From Chloroflexota bacterium (GTDB lineage Bacteria; Chloroflexota; Anaerolineae; Anaerolineales; Anaerolineaceae): a DNA stretch of 13,756 nucleotides. This document shows, in pieces, positions 1 to 7,761 of the stretch. The stretch is from positions 1 to 13,756 of the forward strand of contig JAJUJY010000118.1 of assembly GCA_029265085.1 (NCBI GenBank). Direction: 5' to 3'. The notes below the pieces were generated by a model. That model searched no databases. It was not told the DNA's origin and saw only the letters and a list, made by a program, of their open reading frames with translations. Each line of letters starts with the position of its first letter. Within the stretch, counting starts at the first letter, position 1. A program made the position numbers and the translations under genes.

Positions 1-1203
1 TAGCAATCCAATCAATGGGTTATCCTTCCCTTTTTGGATAGAAGCTACTGTCTCTGGCATTAATTGATCATAAGCCCAAATAGTTGTGACCCGGCTGAGG
101 GTGAATAAAAAGACCTGCACCAAATTAAACATTGAAACAAAAATACCAACAGCGATCGCCCATAACAAAATTTGTGAAGATTGAAATATCGCGGAATAAT
201 ACGGCAGCCACGGAATGATGTAATCAGGCAAATTTTGATCCAACAAATACAAGAAACTCAACCCGCCAAAAAATTGTTCACCCACCAAACGGTTTACCAA
301 ATATCCACCCAGGATCAATACAGCTGTCGCGGTTACCAATGCCAGAAAATTCCCCACCCAAAGATTTTTTTGCGGTTTGAAAATTTCACCCGAAATCGAA
401 CCAGTAAATCCAATTCCAAAAAATAGCCATATTGACAACAACATCCCTGTCATAATGGTTCCCATTAAATTATTGGGTACGAATTTTACGGATAGCCCAT
501 AAACAGTACTTAACTGCTGCTCATACAAAGCCTGCCCGTACACCTGGTTATACACAGATGGAAAATCCAGGTTGTTAAAATTCGCCAAAAAATAAAGCAC
601 AATTCCAAAAGCAAGCAAGGTCACAAAAAATCCAACCCTTAAGCTGATTTTTAGGTTGCGGGGAGAAGAAAAGATGCTTAGAAAGGCTAAAACCAATATG
701 ACCGTCCCCACAATGGAAATTCCTTGCGGCATAGAGGCCAGCTGAGCCATACCAGCCACAGATTCATTGCGGGTAACGATGCTGATCGTTTGCACAAGAG
801 CTGGAAGATAGAGCCTCGAGATATCAGCCAAAAACAATCCTGCCACGATGCTGCTGCCAAGTACAAATGTAAACGATGACCCAAACGCCAACGGAGCAGG
901 TAAAGACCGGCTTGTTACCAGGTAATCCGCTCCAGATCGGGGAATTATTGCACCAAATGCAGAAAACAATGTGAGCAATATTAGGGAGACAATGGCAGCT
1001 ATCCCTATTTGCCAGAGAAAATACGTATCTGACCGAAAGCCTGGCAAGATAGCTGTCGTAAAGTAATTTGCCTGAACCAAACCTATCGAGCCAAAACTGA
1101 TCGTGATGACTCCAAAAAGGCCGAACCACTTTTTTAATCTTCCAAAACGATTTCCTTTGGCTTCATCCAAAGAGGTCTGCGCAGAGAAAGTGGGTTGGGT
1201 CAT
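1..1203 (-). CDS. APC-family amino acid permease (partial, C-terminus cut by window edge)
   Basis: Reading the minus strand from the ATG at 1203 gives 401 open residues with no stop before the left edge. A strong Shine-Dalgarno AGGAGGT (1210-1216) lies 6 bases upstream. The product is an integral membrane protein with many hydrophobic segments; the first begins near residue 26. Three features match APC-superfamily permeases: PRSGADYLVTSR at 88-99, GEIFKPQKNL at 272-281, and a DQLMPE loop near 379-384, like the D-x-x-L/M-P motif before the later helices. Family knowledge suggests secondary uptake or exchange of amino acids or similar solutes at the cytoplasmic membrane. The substrate cannot be read from the sequence. 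The gene has its own likely promoter and is separated from ppdK by a terminator, so it is probably a separate transcript. I am confident of the superfamily but not of the substrate. Confidence 0.85.
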   Translation of the reverse strand, partial: MTQPTFSAQTSLDEAKGNRFGRLKKWFGLFGVITISFGSIGLVQANYFTTAILPGFRSDTYFLWQIGIAAIVSLILLTLFSAFGAIIPRSGADYLVTSRSLPAPLAFGSSFTFVLGSSIVAGLFLADISRLYLPALVQTISIVTRNESVAGMAQLASMPQGISIVGTVILVLAFLSIFSSPRNLKISLRVGFFVTLLAFGIVLYFLANFNNLDFPSVYNQVYGQALYEQQLSTVYGLSVKFVPNNLMGTIMTGMLLSIWLFFGIGFTGSISGEIFKPQKNLWVGNFLALVTATAVLILGGYLVNRLVGEQFFGGLSFLYLLDQNLPDYIIPWLPYYSAIFQSSQILLWAIAVGIFVSMFNLVQVFLFTLSRVTTIWAYDQLMPETVASIQKGKDNPLIGLL

Positions 1204-1330
1204 GAAAAGACCTCCTACAAAAAATATCCCATGAAATGGAAAAACTTTGGGAACAGATCAATGCACGGAAAGCACAAAGTACGATGCAAGGTTTAAACCA
1301 AACCATATAAAATGAAAAGAATTCAGGAAA

Positions 1331-1339
1331 ATTATATCA
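1331..1339 (-). promoter_or_regulatory. Extended -10 promoter for the permease gene
   Basis: On the minus strand the sequence reads TGATATAAT, a perfect TATAAT preceded by the TGn extension. No good -35 box lies 17 bases upstream, as is common for extended -10 promoters. It sits between the ppdK terminator and the permease start, giving a leader of about 120 bases. The leader contains a short GGTTTAAACC palindrome (1290-1299). Confidence 0.5.
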
Positions 1340-1384
1340 AGATTATGATCTCAACCTTTGCTGAATGACTTGACACTTTTGAAA

Positions 1385-1424
1385 GCCAAACAAAAAGGCC
1401 ACCCTGGATATCCAGGGTGGCCTT
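1385..1424 (-). terminator. Intrinsic terminator of ppdK
   Basis: Positions 1395-1424 form a perfect 30-base palindrome with 15-base arms (AAGGCCACCCTGG core). It is followed on the minus strand by a T-rich run (TTTTTGTTTGG). It starts 18 bases beyond the ppdK stop. The hairpin is strong enough to isolate ppdK from the downstream permease gene. Confidence 0.9.
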
Positions 1425-1442
1425 GATCATCTTACAAACGAA

Positions 1443-4211
1443 CTACTTAGCGTGCTTCAAAGCAGCGTGAGCAGCAGCCAAGCGGGCTACCGGCACACGG
1501 AACGGAGAGCAGCTCACGTAGTTGTTGCCAACCATGTGACAGAATTCAATTGAGGACGGATCGCCGCCATGTTCACCGCAGATACCAACCTCGAGGGATG
1601 GGCGGGTTTTGCGGCCATCAGTCACTGCAATATTCATTAAGCGGCCTACGCCATCGCGGTCCAACGTCTGGAACGGATTCTTTGGCAGAATACCGGTTTC
1701 AACATACTTGACCAGGAAACTGCGTTCCGCATCGTCACGGCTGTAACCAAAGGTCATTTGGGTCAGGTCGTTGGTACCGAAGGAGAAGAATTCAGCCACT
1801 TCGGCGATCTCAGCAGCAGTCACAGCAGCGCGTGGGATCTCGATCATGGTACCGAATTTATACGGGAATTCAACCTTCTTATCATCCATAACTTCCTTGG
1901 CAATTTCGACCAACCGCGGCTGGATGACTTTCAGCTCATTGACATGACCAGTCAACGGGATCATGACCTCAGGTTTCGCATGAACACCTTTCAGTGTCAC
2001 ATTGGCGGCAGCTTCAAAGATCGCCCGGACCTGCATCTCAACGATTTCGGGCATCATGATGCTCAAGCGAACACCGCGCAGACCCATCATTGGATTGCTC
2101 TCATGCATCGCTTCTACTGCAGCAAGCATCTTCTCAAGTTCGACAACCTCTTTGGTCTCGCCTTTACCCAACACATATCCGGCCATTGCCTCGATGCGCT
2201 TGGTAATGATCTGTTCTTCCAGATCCTTTGCTGCGGGCAAGAACTCATGCAGAGGCGGATCGATCAGGCGGATAATTACAGGGAAGCCGTCCATCGCGGT
2301 GAACAGACCTTCAAAGTCTGCGCGCTGGAAGGGTAAGAGCTCATTCAAAGCTTCAGTTCGTTCTTCGGAAGTCTTGGCCAGGATCATGCGCTGAACAACA
2401 GGCAGACGTTCCGGCTCAAAGAACATGTGCTCAGTGCGGCACAGGCCAATACCCTTGGCGCCGTAAGCGCGTGCGCGCTGGGCATCTTTCGGGTAATCGG
2501 CATTCGCCCAAACCTGCAAACCAACGGTCGGAGAATTGTTTTCGCCTTTGCGAACACCGGGGCGAGCGCAAACTTCATCTGCCCAGTCCAACAGTTTCAA
2601 CAAATCGGTTTGGGTTTCCAGAGAAGGAACCGTCAGGTTCAGCTTGCCAATAAACACCTCTCCAGTTGCGCCATCCAAGGAAATCCATTCACCTTCTTTG
2701 ACCACAATATCGTTGCAGATCATCTGCCGTTTGTCCAGGTCAATGGAAACGGTGGAAGCACCAACCACACAAGGTACACCAAACTGGCGGGCAACAACTG
2801 CCGCATGGGAGGTTGCGCCACCTTCACTGGTCAGGATACCCTTGGCAGCCAGCATACCATGCACATCATCCGGCTTGGTGAACGGGCGAACCATAATGAC
2901 ATCCTGCTTGTGTTCTTTATGCATTACTTCGGTGGTGTCGGCGTCAAAGTAAATCTGGCCAACTGCAGCACCAGGAGAAGCATTCACGCCAGAAGTAAAG
3001 AAGCGGCCTTCTTTCTTAGCGGCTTTGATGGTAGCGGGATCAAACTGCGGGTGCAGTAAGGTGTCAACCTGCTCTGGGGATACGCGCTTGACAGCTTCTT
3101 CTTTGCTGATCAGACCTTCATTGGCCATATCAACCGCAATTTTCACAGCAGATAACGCAGTACGCTTACCATTGCGGGTCTGAAGCATCCAGAGGCGGCC
3201 GCGTTCAATAGTGAATTCAACATCCTGCATATCTTTGTAATGTTTTTCAAGTTTTGCAGTGATGTCCATGAACTGGTTGTAGGCTTCTGGCATGACGTTC
3301 TTCAGGGTATCAATCTGTTCCGTATTGCGGATACCGGCAACCACATCTTCACCCTGGGCATTCAGCAGGTATTCACCGAACAGTTTCGAATCACCGTTGG
3401 AAGGATTGCGTGTGAAAGCAACACCCGTACCAGAGTCATCGCCCATGTTACCAAAGACCATCGTCACAATATTGACAGCGGTACCCAGGTCATCGGGGAT
3501 ATTGGTGGCGCGGCGATAATCAATTGCCCGCTTGCCATTCCAGGACTTGAAGACGGCTTCAGAAGCCAGGCGGAGTTGATCCAGGGGTTCATCGGGGAAG
3601 GGGAAACCCTTATGCTCCAACACAACGGCCTTGAATTTCTTGGTCAACACTTTCAAGTCTTCGGTGCTTAATTGAGTATCGAGTTTAACACCCTTAACTC
3701 GCTTGTACTCATCCAGCACATCTTCAAATGCCTCATCCGGCATACCCAAAACAACAGCGCCAAACATCTGGACTAAACGGCGGTATGAATCAAAAACAAA
3801 CCGCTCGTTGTTGGTTAATTTAACCATCGCAGCGGCGGTCTCTTCGTTCAAGCCGATGTTCAATACCGTATCCATCATACCGGGCATTGAGAATTTGGCA
3901 CCTGAGCGGCATGAAACCAAAAGCGGATTCTCAGAACCGCCAAATTTCTTACCCGAAAGGCGCTCAACTTCCTTAAGGGCAGCCAACATCTGGTCCCACA
4001 TACCCTCGGGGAATTTTCCACCTTCGGCCAAGTATGCATTGCAGGCCTCGGTGGTCACGGTAAATCCAGGGGGAACGGGCACGCCCAACCGAGTCATATC
4101 GGCAAGGTTAGCACCTTTTCCGCCAAGGAGTCCGCGAACACCTTCCCAATCACCGCCAACGTACTTTTCAGCAGCGTCAACTTCGTGGAATAAATATACC
4201 CACTTCTTCAT
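1443..4211 (-). CDS. ppdK: Pyruvate, phosphate dikinase
   Basis: This 922-residue protein is a full-length pyruvate phosphate dikinase, which interconverts pyruvate + ATP + Pi with PEP + AMP + PPi in the cytoplasm. The N-terminal ATP-binding part holds LLGGKGANLADM (28-39), FSMPGMMDTVLN (107-118) and GVAFTRNPSNGD (263-274). The swivelling phosphohistidine domain carries TSEGGATSHAAV, with the phosphorylated His at 469. The C-terminal TIM barrel ends with FSFGTNDLTQ and ICGEHGGDPSS, the latter carrying the catalytic Cys at 878. Length and domain order are typical of bacterial PPDK rather than PEP synthase, whose motif is GGRTCHAA. The usual GGMTSHAA reads GGATSHAA here, a mild variant. The start is supported by AGGAGGA at 4222-4228. 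The gene is monocistronic, with its own promoter and terminator. In anaerobes the enzyme often links glycolysis and gluconeogenesis to pyrophosphate; the direction of flux cannot be inferred here. Confidence 0.97.
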   Translation of the reverse strand: MKKWVYLFHEVDAAEKYVGGDWEGVRGLLGGKGANLADMTRLGVPVPPGFTVTTEACNAYLAEGGKFPEGMWDQMLAALKEVERLSGKKFGGSENPLLVSCRSGAKFSMPGMMDTVLNIGLNEETAAAMVKLTNNERFVFDSYRRLVQMFGAVVLGMPDEAFEDVLDEYKRVKGVKLDTQLSTEDLKVLTKKFKAVVLEHKGFPFPDEPLDQLRLASEAVFKSWNGKRAIDYRRATNIPDDLGTAVNIVTMVFGNMGDDSGTGVAFTRNPSNGDSKLFGEYLLNAQGEDVVAGIRNTEQIDTLKNVMPEAYNQFMDITAKLEKHYKDMQDVEFTIERGRLWMLQTRNGKRTALSAVKIAVDMANEGLISKEEAVKRVSPEQVDTLLHPQFDPATIKAAKKEGRFFTSGVNASPGAAVGQIYFDADTTEVMHKEHKQDVIMVRPFTKPDDVHGMLAAKGILTSEGGATSHAAVVARQFGVPCVVGASTVSIDLDKRQMICNDIVVKEGEWISLDGATGEVFIGKLNLTVPSLETQTDLLKLLDWADEVCARPGVRKGENNSPTVGLQVWANADYPKDAQRARAYGAKGIGLCRTEHMFFEPERLPVVQRMILAKTSEERTEALNELLPFQRADFEGLFTAMDGFPVIIRLIDPPLHEFLPAAKDLEEQIITKRIEAMAGYVLGKGETKEVVELEKMLAAVEAMHESNPMMGLRGVRLSIMMPEIVEMQVRAIFEAAANVTLKGVHAKPEVMIPLTGHVNELKVIQPRLVEIAKEVMDDKKVEFPYKFGTMIEIPRAAVTAAEIAEVAEFFSFGTNDLTQMTFGYSRDDAERSFLVKYVETGILPKNPFQTLDRDGVGRLMNIAVTDGRKTRPSLEVGICGEHGGDPSSIEFCHMVGNNYVSCSPFRVPVARLAAAHAALKHAK

Positions 4212-4293
4212 AATCAGATGTTCCTCCTACGAGAATAAAATAACTCATAACCCAACTAGGGGTAATCGTCTTAAAAAAGCCTACAAGTAAAAC

Positions 4294-4302
4294 ATTCTAC
4301 CA
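4294..4302 (-). promoter_or_regulatory. Candidate extended -10 promoter of ppdK
   Basis: The minus strand reads TGGTAGAAT, a TGn-extended -10 with five of six consensus bases. There is no convincing -35 box. The ppdK leader would be about 75 bases. Confidence 0.4.
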
Positions 4303-4472
4303 CAAAGCCCACCAACCTGGGAGTTGGTTGATACATTTTTTAATTGAATTGTCTAGATCAACCAAAAAATATCAAAATTTTTGTCAATGGAATACTGTAA
4401 ACCAGTTGAAAGGTAAAAAATAGTCAGGATGAATGATAATTGGCATAACCAAAATATTTTATTGCAAACCTT

Positions 4473-4501
4473 TTGAGTTTGCGTCACCTGGTCAATATTA
4501 C
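4473..4501 (+). promoter_or_regulatory. Candidate sigma-70-type promoter of the response regulator
   Basis: TTGAGT (4473-4478), a 17-base spacer and TATTAC (4496-4501) form a plausible vegetative promoter. It would start transcription about 50 bases before the ATG at 4560. Confidence 0.4.
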
Positions 4502-4559
4502 GAAGTAAGCGACCATCAAAGCGCAAAAATTTACTGGAAAACATCACGCGGAGGCGAAC

Positions 4560-4952
4560 ATGCGCATCCTGGTCATAGACGATGACCCAGCAATGACAGA
4601 ACTCTTAAAAATTCTTTTACAAAGCACAAACGCTGTTGTTGTCACAGCCAACACGGGGCAGGAAGGATTACAGCTTGCTCGAAAAAACCAATTCGACATC
4701 ATTTTATTAGATTTAATGATGCCCGAGATGGACGGCTGGCAGGTGTGTAAATCCGTGCGAGAGTTTAGTCGAATCCCTATTTTGATATTATCTGCTTTAG
4801 ATCATCCTGGTATGGTTGCTGCCGCGCTAGACGCGGGAGCTGATGATTATCTGATCAAACCGGTTTCTAGCGGCATGTTAATTGCGCACATAAACAATTT
4901 GGTCCGCCGCACCAAAACCATGCAATCCTTATCACCTGCTGCTTCTGGATAA
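4560..4952 (+). CDS. Receiver-only (single-domain) response regulator
   Basis: The 130-residue product is a CheY-like receiver with almost nothing after it. The acidic pocket is IDDD at 6-9. The phospho-acceptor is Asp51 in LLDLMMPEMDG, the switch Ser is 78 in ILSALD, and Tyr97 and Lys100 lie in DDYLIKP. All residues needed for phosphorylation and switching are present. There is no DNA-binding or enzymatic output domain, only a polar tail from about 116. The family acts as a phosphorelay intermediate or by protein-protein contact. No histidine kinase is in the window, so the partner is unknown. The start is set by GGAGG (4550-4554), 5 bases upstream. The next gene is the zinc-binding protein 125 bases downstream on the same strand, with no terminator seen between, so they may be co-transcribed. 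It is divergent from ppdK; any regulatory link is speculation. Confidence 0.92.
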   Translation: MRILVIDDDPAMTELLKILLQSTNAVVVTANTGQEGLQLARKNQFDIILLDLMMPEMDGWQVCKSVREFSRIPILILSALDHPGMVAAALDAGADDYLIKPVSSGMLIAHINNLVRRTKTMQSLSPAASG

Positions 4953-5077
4953 ATTAACCCTCCTTGGGCCAATTTGTAGTAAAATTAGTGAATTCAGGCA
5001 CTTAACTAATACAGCTTTCTCAATTGTAGAAATTGTCCTGCAAATCACTCAGTCATTTCGCTCATGGAGGGTTTTCC

Positions 5078-5374
5078 GTGCAAACCTGTACCCAATGCAA
5101 TACGCAATCACCAGATAACGAGGCTCTTTGCCAAAACTGCGGCGCTGATCTCTCTGTTTATTCAACATCAGCCGTGGCTCTCCAAAAGTTCCAACAAAAC
5201 GCGCGGGTAAAACTTGTTAGAATTTCGGTGGCAAGTGATGCCTGCCCGGCATGCCAAAAACTGGAAGGCGTTTACGAAAAGGACCAGGTTCCATCTCTCC
5301 CAGTAGAAGGATGCTCACACGAAAATGGCTGCCGGTGCTTTTACGCACCAATTCTTGAAGAAATATACCCCTAA
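5078..5374 (+). CDS. Small zinc-ribbon protein with a phage-head-like C-terminal Cys/His cluster
   Basis: I place the start at GTG 5078 because GGAGGG (5066-5071) sits 6 bases upstream. A longer frame from TTG 5033 lacks such a site. The 98-residue product has two metal-binding modules. Residues 4-21 form a classical zinc ribbon (C4-x2-C7, C18-x2-C21). Residues 56-87 hold a second set (C56-x2-C59, then C79, H81, C85, C87). The CPACQKLEGVY start and the NGCRC end resemble the C-terminal motif of phage Mu F / SPP1 gp7-type head proteins, usually CPxCxxLdG followed by HPNCRC. A helical linker (about 30-50) joins them. There is no signal peptide or membrane segment, so it is probably cytosolic. 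Function is unknown. It may share a transcript with the receiver protein upstream and is followed by a terminator. The metal-binding character is clear; the phage resemblance is from memory of the motif only. Confidence 0.8.
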   Translation: MQTCTQCNTQSPDNEALCQNCGADLSVYSTSAVALQKFQQNARVKLVRISVASDACPACQKLEGVYEKDQVPSLPVEGCSHENGCRCFYAPILEEIYP

Positions 5375-5390
5375 AATTTATTCAAATATT

Positions 5391-5441
5391 AAAGGAGGCT
5401 ATTCTATGTGGATCATTTCCGAAGAATAGCCTCTTTTTTTT
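5391..5441 (+). terminator. Intrinsic terminator after the zinc-ribbon gene, possibly bidirectional
   Basis: The arms GAGGCTATTCT (5395-5405) and AGAATAGCCTC (5423-5433) pair perfectly and extend through a G-T pair and three A-T pairs. The loop is 17 bases and eight T follow (5434-5441). On the minus strand the same hairpin is followed by TTTAATATTT, so it may also stop the convergent hydrolase operon, whose stop codon is at 5462. Confidence 0.9.
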
Positions 5442-5461
5442 CGTGTGTTTAGAAAAATAGG

Positions 5462-6247
5462 TTATCCCGTTACCGTATGCATCAATTGATGTAACCCTTC
5501 CGCAACAATTTCTGGAGTTTCCATCATCGGCATATGACCTGCTCCTTTTGCATTCACCAACCATCCGCGCCCCAGCATCTGGCACATCAGATCCGCTTTC
5601 TCATGAGGAATAATTTTGTCCTCTGTTCCTGCGATAACCACCGCAGGAACTTTAATTGCAGATAACCACTCCGTAGCATCGGGCCGCTCAGCCAACCCCT
5701 TTAAAGTGTTGATAATCGTCTCTGTTGGCGCCGACAAAATCATCTGTTTAACTTTTTCTTGGATGTCTGCATTTTCAGTTAGCTTTTGCGGCATACTTTC
5801 CGCAATCAGCTTCGCCCCTTTACTTTTCACATCACGGGCAGTAATTAATCGAGCCTGTCTTCGTTCCGGCGAATCCGCCTCTGCTTGAGTTGACACAAGA
5901 CCCAAACCAGCCAAATGGCCTGGGTATGCCTGGGCAAATGCAAAACTTACATAGCCACCCATCGAATGGCCTACCAGAATCGCCTTCTCGATATTTAAAT
6001 ATTCGAGCAGGCGGTACACATCTTCAGCCATCAATCGCATGGTAGAAACACCTTCAACCGCAGGAGATGTTCCATACCCTCTCAAATCGGGCAAAATTAA
6101 TTTAGCATGATTCTGGAGAAGAGGAACAATTGGATACCAGATTGAACGATTCAATGGATAACCATGAATTAAGACCATTGGATATCCATCGCCAAAAACT
6201 TCATAACTTAGATCAACTGGCTTGAGATGTACATGGTTATTTTTCAT
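5462..6247 (-). CDS. Alpha/beta-fold hydrolase
   Basis: This 261-residue protein is a complete single-domain alpha/beta hydrolase. The oxyanion-hole region is IHGYPLN (27-33). The nucleophile Ser95 is in the elbow GHSMGG (93-98), the acid is probably Asp210 in GTEDKIIP, and the catalytic His is 238 in GAGHMPMMETPE. A helical cap lies at about 125-190. There is no signal peptide, so it should be cytoplasmic. The pattern matches the broad esterase, enol-lactonase and BioH-like group; the substrate cannot be predicted. Its ATG lies inside the end of cca (11-base overlap), which points to translational coupling. It is the last gene of the tdk-hpt-cca unit. Its co-occurrence with salvage and tRNA genes does not by itself indicate a related role. 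Confidence 0.92.
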   Translation of the reverse strand: MKNNHVHLKPVDLSYEVFGDGYPMVLIHGYPLNRSIWYPIVPLLQNHAKLILPDLRGYGTSPAVEGVSTMRLMAEDVYRLLEYLNIEKAILVGHSMGGYVSFAFAQAYPGHLAGLGLVSTQAEADSPERRQARLITARDVKSKGAKLIAESMPQKLTENADIQEKVKQMILSAPTETIINTLKGLAERPDATEWLSAIKVPAVVIAGTEDKIIPHEKADLMCQMLGRGWLVNAKGAGHMPMMETPEIVAEGLHQLMHTVTG

Positions 6248-7757
6248 GTTTACCCTCTATATTCAAAACCATTGAACGTGCCATTGCAAGCGCTGCTTCT
6301 TTCGATTCAATTGTACCAGCAGCTTGTGCCTCTCGGATAGACTCCAGGATTTTCCCAATTACTGGTCCTGGAGGAATTTCAAGGCCATTTGTCAGGTCAT
6401 CCCCAGTTACAAGACGTGGCGGATTCACAACTTCACGTTGAGCTTCATAATAGGTTTCAAACAATTCCCGAGACAAATCCAACTCAATCTGCCACCGGTC
6501 TGGAGACAATTCAAACCCAAAGGTAGCCAATGTATCTGCCAGAGATAACAAACCAATATCAATTCCTGCATCACCGGTTGCGCGAAAATACCGGTATATG
6601 GTCCGCCGATCCAGTGGAAGTGATTTTTCCTTCGCCAAGAAATGAATGCGCATATGATTCCGTACCACAACATCCAGGTAACGGATTTCATCTCGGCTCA
6701 AAGCCAAAGATTTTGCCACTTCACCGACAATATCCGCCCCTATTTGGTCATGGTTGATAAATCGCACCTTACCATCTGGCTCAATAGTTTTCGCCATTGG
6801 TTTTCCAATATCATGCAGCAAAGCAGCGAGGAGCAATAATTCACGGCGTGAACGATCCGGTGTGAAATTCCACCGCAAATGGCTGCTCAACCGTTCGCGA
6901 AACCTTCCTAACCTCAACACGGCCAACCCCATGGTGAAATTCGCGCCTAATTCCTCGTTATACACCTCGTCCATTACATCCAGCAATAATTCCAATGAAT
7001 TTACCGTTGCAAGGATATGCTCAAACACATCGAATTGGTGGGTTGGTCCTTGATCTTCACCCTTTGTGGTGGATAATTCTGGTAACAGATACCGCAAGAT
7101 ACCAAGCTGTTCTAACAAGCGGATCGCTGCAGTGATCTGTGAACCTTCCAGGATTTTAAATAATTCATCTCTTTTGCGCTCAGCGGATACAGTTGGCAAT
7201 AATGGAACTGCATCATGCAATAAGCGCAATGTTATTGGATCAATGCGCAATTTCATTGCAACGGACTGCCGCACAGCCCGCAATACTCGAATTGGATCCT
7301 CCACAAAAGATTGGTCCGAACACGATCTTAGCCGCTTATCAACCAGGTCTTGCCCCCCCTTTTTTGGATCAATAATCTGGCCAAAATTCCTCAGATCAAT
7401 TGCCATCGCATTGATTGTAAAATCGCGGACGACCAGGTCATGCTCGATAAATTCACCACGCATTAAAGCAAAATCCAGGTTTATTCGCTGATTATCTGGC
7501 AAAGAATATATTACCCGGGCTGTTTGCCTGTCTTCATCAAGCATATAAAAAGCTGCGCCTAATTCATCAGCCACAGCTCTCGCAATTCTTCGAACATCAT
7601 TTTTTAAAACAAAATCCAAATCATGGATGGATTTACCTAGCAAAAGATCACGCACAGAACCGCCGACCAGATAAATGTCAATTCCCTGGTCGATCAGACC
7701 ACGGAAAGTTTGCGCAAGGCATGGATCACGAAAAACTCTTTCGTAGGAATTCAACAT
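6237..7757 (-). CDS. cca: CCA tRNA nucleotidyltransferase / poly(A) polymerase family protein with HD domain
   Basis: The 506-residue protein belongs to the class II nucleotidyltransferases that add or repair the 3' CCA of tRNA or polyadenylate RNA. The catalytic head has VGGSVRDLLLG (31-41), the metal-binding DLD (46-48), and LDFALMR (94-100) with the third acidic residue, Asp95. VRDFTINAMA (110-119), EDPIRVLRAVR (153-163) and a probable base-selecting SAERKRDELFKIL stretch (191-203) follow. An HD phosphohydrolase-type domain lies downstream (H247, HD 315-316 in LLHDIGKP, H336). The protein is longer than the ~400-450 typical of Cca because of that HD domain and a C-terminal extension. Some bacteria split CC- and A-adding or poly(A) activities between paralogues, so the exact specificity is uncertain. 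It starts 4 bases after the hpt stop with no clear Shine-Dalgarno, suggesting coupling, and overlaps the hydrolase gene by 11 bases. Confidence 0.93.
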   Translation of the reverse strand: MLNSYERVFRDPCLAQTFRGLIDQGIDIYLVGGSVRDLLLGKSIHDLDFVLKNDVRRIARAVADELGAAFYMLDEDRQTARVIYSLPDNQRINLDFALMRGEFIEHDLVVRDFTINAMAIDLRNFGQIIDPKKGGQDLVDKRLRSCSDQSFVEDPIRVLRAVRQSVAMKLRIDPITLRLLHDAVPLLPTVSAERKRDELFKILEGSQITAAIRLLEQLGILRYLLPELSTTKGEDQGPTHQFDVFEHILATVNSLELLLDVMDEVYNEELGANFTMGLAVLRLGRFRERLSSHLRWNFTPDRSRRELLLLAALLHDIGKPMAKTIEPDGKVRFINHDQIGADIVGEVAKSLALSRDEIRYLDVVVRNHMRIHFLAKEKSLPLDRRTIYRYFRATGDAGIDIGLLSLADTLATFGFELSPDRWQIELDLSRELFETYYEAQREVVNPPRLVTGDDLTNGLEIPPGPVIGKILESIREAQAAGTIESKEAALAMARSMVLNIEGKHEK

Positions 7758-7761
7758 GATC

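Larger units (their letters stand above)
4212..4559. other. Divergent intergenic region between ppdK and the response regulator
   Basis: This AT-rich 348-base stretch separates two divergent genes. It holds the likely ppdK promoter (4294-4302) and ribosome binding site (4222-4228). For the response regulator it holds a candidate promoter (4473-4501) and a GGAGG site (4550-4554). A 64-codon minus-strand frame at 4353-4547 has no ribosome binding site and overlaps the plus-strand promoter, so I do not call it a gene. A short inverted repeat (CCAAC/GTTGG) lies around 4309-4330 near the ppdK promoter. No other structure was seen. Confidence 0.6.

Noticed and set aside
1290..1299. GGTTTAAACC palindrome in the permease leader as an operator
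   Set aside because: It is a ten-base AT-centred palindrome without flanking symmetry or a second copy, so chance is likely.
1758..3059. Several long plus-strand frames (up to 210 codons) opposite ppdK
   Set aside because: They are antisense shadows of a highly conserved gene, overlap one another in different frames and lack ribosome binding sites. Their translations show no domain features.
4353..4547. 64-codon minus-strand frame with a hydrophobic stretch
   Set aside because: There is no ribosome binding site before its ATG, the composition is AT-rich, and it covers the promoter region of the plus-strand response regulator. A membrane peptide cannot be excluded, but nothing supports it.
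5033..5077. Longer zinc-protein start at TTG 5033
   Set aside because: No Shine-Dalgarno precedes it, whereas GTG 5078 has GGAGGG six bases upstream and starts just before the zinc ribbon.
6324..7491. Plus-strand frames opposite cca, the longest 141 codons
   Set aside because: They are antisense to a confidently identified enzyme and have low-complexity Ser/Asn/Arg-rich translations, without start signals.
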